Positions 62,569 to 64,000 of a DNA stretch of 64,000 nucleotides are shown here, piece after piece. A program made the position numbers and the translations under genes. The DNA lies in contig JAQMWT010000688.1 of assembly GCA_029834535.1 (NCBI GenBank), forward strand, positions 1-64,000, given 5' to 3'. This DNA comes from Chrysophaeum taylorii. Its lineage: Eukaryota > Sar > Pelagophyceae > Pelagomonadales > Pelagomonadaceae. The notes beneath the pieces were generated by a model. That model was not told the origin of the DNA, searched no databases, and was given only the letters and a program-made list of their open reading frames with translations. The number at the start of each line of letters is the position of its first letter. The first letter of the stretch is position 1.

Positions 62569-63729
62569 ACTTCCCGTTTGTTTGTTTTTTAACCCGTCGT
62601 CACCGAAATTTATTTAGCCGTCCAGAGTGCCGCCGGTCTTCCTCCTCGGCATCAGCAGGTCGTAACTGGCCCCTCTTCGGATCGTGATAGACGCAGCAGT
62701 GCGTCTTTTTACTGCTGTCCACGTCTTTCTTCGCACACTCTGGGGTGATTCCCTCAACGTGCTTCCAAACTCCACAAGCCGCCTCGTTCTCTTCCCGGCT
62801 TTCTTTCTTTCTTTCTTTCCCGGGCGTGTTATCTCGATACTGCTCCGGAGGAATGTACTGCCTCGCGGCGTATCCTCCTCGACCCCGCGCAGAGAAATCT
62901 GCTGCCTCTTAACACCCTTATCCGTCCGTTGAGAACGTGATCTCTTCCTTACCCTTCTTCTTCCTTTCTACACAATCAATTAGTCCTCTGATTTGTGCCT
63001 ACGCTCATCATCATGGTCTAGCGCGTCCCGAGGTATGTAGCACTATACACTTTACCTTTCTCGTGTAGTTCTAGATGCCGCCTGTCGTGTTCTGAGGATA
63101 TAGGGAACATACCTTTGCATTCCCCGAATTAAATACTTCCAGACGTTCATGATGAGACGGGATGGTTTCCCAGGTGACTTACCACTGCTTGCTAATGCTC
63201 TGCAAGTTATGGGCCCAGGCGGGTCCCTGAGAAATCATGTGTTAAAACGTACTCGTAACCGATGGGTTTTGAACAGTTACCGCGCCTGTTCAGCCTCGAC
63301 ACGAAAACACACTTGTGAATACAACGCCATTACCATTGGGCTGTATATAATGTTTTTTTGCACACGTGATCGTGTAACCTTGTGTGCACCTGTTCATAGC
63401 ATCGTATTGTCATGTTAATGCTGATGTGTGTGTAATTGGCTAACCTGTACTCTTGCACACATGTTATGGAATATTTTGGGTACGTCCACTCGTACATTCC
63501 ATGGCAATGCACTTAACAAGCTCCTTGAGAGCACCAAAACTAACCAGCTGCCTGAGTGACTACGCTTAGCGACACTACTCTGGACTCACAGCTTGCACAG
63601 TCGTCATATAGACACATTTTCCATCGAAAAAATCGATGAGTGTACATAGACACCGATAGACAGACCCCCTTAGAATGTCTAGACAGTGTCAACTGCGTGA
63701 CTGAACCCACAGGTTCCCCGTCAACTGCT

Positions 63730-64000
63730 ATGGCAGAACACGCAGCACGAGCCGCACCCAAGGCGATCACAGGTGCGGATATATTGAAGCTCGAAGCTCC
63801 TGTAGTTGAGTTTCTTAACGATGGGAATCGATTTCAGCTTCAGACTCGCAAGGTATCCCTGCAAATCAAGCACATTAAGCAATTGTTACGGTCCAGTCAT
63901 GCCGATGCTTCCCTCGAGTACGACTCGTACGAAGCATATACTCGGTCATGCAAGGACTACGAGATCCTCCGGAATCAAATTCTCGATCGCGTTTTCCTGG
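63730..64000 (+). CDS. Open frame cut by right window edge
   Basis: ATG at 63730 opens a frame of 90 codons still open at 64000, starting MAEHAARAAPKAITGADILK and containing LQTRKVSLQIKHIKQLLRSS and YEAYTRSCKDYEILRNQILD. Amphipathic, helix-rich N-terminal region; no family recognised. It lies in the AT-richer right end of the window. A mobile-element protein is one possibility; a host gene is another. Confidence 0.4.
   Translation, partial: MAEHAARAAPKAITGADILKLEAPVVEFLNDGNRFQLQTRKVSLQIKHIKQLLRSSHADASLEYDSYEAYTRSCKDYEILRNQILDRVFL

Larger units (their letters stand above)
60841..63729. other. Long stretch without recognised genes
   Basis: TTTC run (60847-60867), TTC run (60898-60915), CCTTT run (60957-60977), TTTC run (62802-62818). 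A repeat scrap lies at 62318-62432. From about 62900 base composition becomes clearly more AT-rich than the rest of the window. I see no gene apart from the two frames listed below. Confidence 0.5.

Overview
The window reads as nuclear DNA of a GC-rich, gene-dense unicellular eukaryote, most likely a photosynthetic stramenopile (a pelagophyte such as the Aureococcus/Pelagomonas group is my best guess; this is inference). Support: long, mostly single-exon genes with GT-AG introns in one of them; a cytochrome-b5 front-end desaturase of the kind used for long-chain polyunsaturated fatty acids; a site-1 protease, an ALG12 mannosyltransferase and a kinesin (secretory pathway and cytoskeleton, so eukaryotic); stramenopile-style cysteine modules and a Pmp-like beta-helix multi-pass protein; and trinucleotide repeats that run into coding sequence as Asp, Ser, Glu, His, Trp and Pro runs.

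Layout. 1-5.4 kb: a decayed Helitron whose Rep part is split by frameshifts while its Pif1-type helicase part is still open. 5.4-7.83 kb: a large palindrome made of two inverted copies of a ~1 kb repeat carrying a relic of the C-terminal part of a Helitron helicase; a third copy with the same ends lies at 58.5-59.6 kb and a scrap at 62.3 kb. 8.5-14.9 kb: a compact block with a six-pass membrane protein, a membrane-anchored papain-type protease, a two-PDZ protein, a front-end desaturase and a kinesin. 15.9-22.6 kb: site-1 protease and a large tandem beta-helix surface protein. 23.1-26.7 kb: ALG12 and an adrenodoxin-type ferredoxin firing from a 65-bp shared promoter, then a divergent CLC-like protein. 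26.8-31.6 kb: two sulfotransferase genes with a broken paralog between them. 31.8-41.6 kb: two Copia LTR retrotransposon fossils in opposite orientation, each with its own perfect 5-bp target duplication, only 26 bp apart. 42.1-46.6 kb: a secreted glucose/sorbosone-dehydrogenase-type protein with cysteine-rich modules and a secreted protein of unclear fold, tail to tail. 47.4-49.6 kb: a TPR / PDK1-like kinase / degenerate metallophosphatase fusion. 51.4-57.1 kb: a five-exon gene for a 1730-residue Pmp-like beta-helix multi-pass protein. 59.7-60.8 kb: an ankyrin-repeat protein. 60.8-64 kb: mostly without recognisable genes, ending in an open frame cut by the window edge.

Functionally many genes point to the secretory route and cell surface: N-glycan assembly (ALG12), Golgi proteolysis (site-1 protease), sulfation of glycans (sulfotransferases), secreted sugar oxidation (GSDH-like) and surface beta-helix proteins. 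I see no operon-like logic beyond shared promoters and tightly packed 3' ends. The strongest leads are the kinase/pseudo-phosphatase fusion with an acidic residue at the PDK1 activation-loop position, the three-copy helicase-relic repeat forming a palindrome, the paired Copia insertions, and a hairpin-forming repeat shared by two gene upstream regions.
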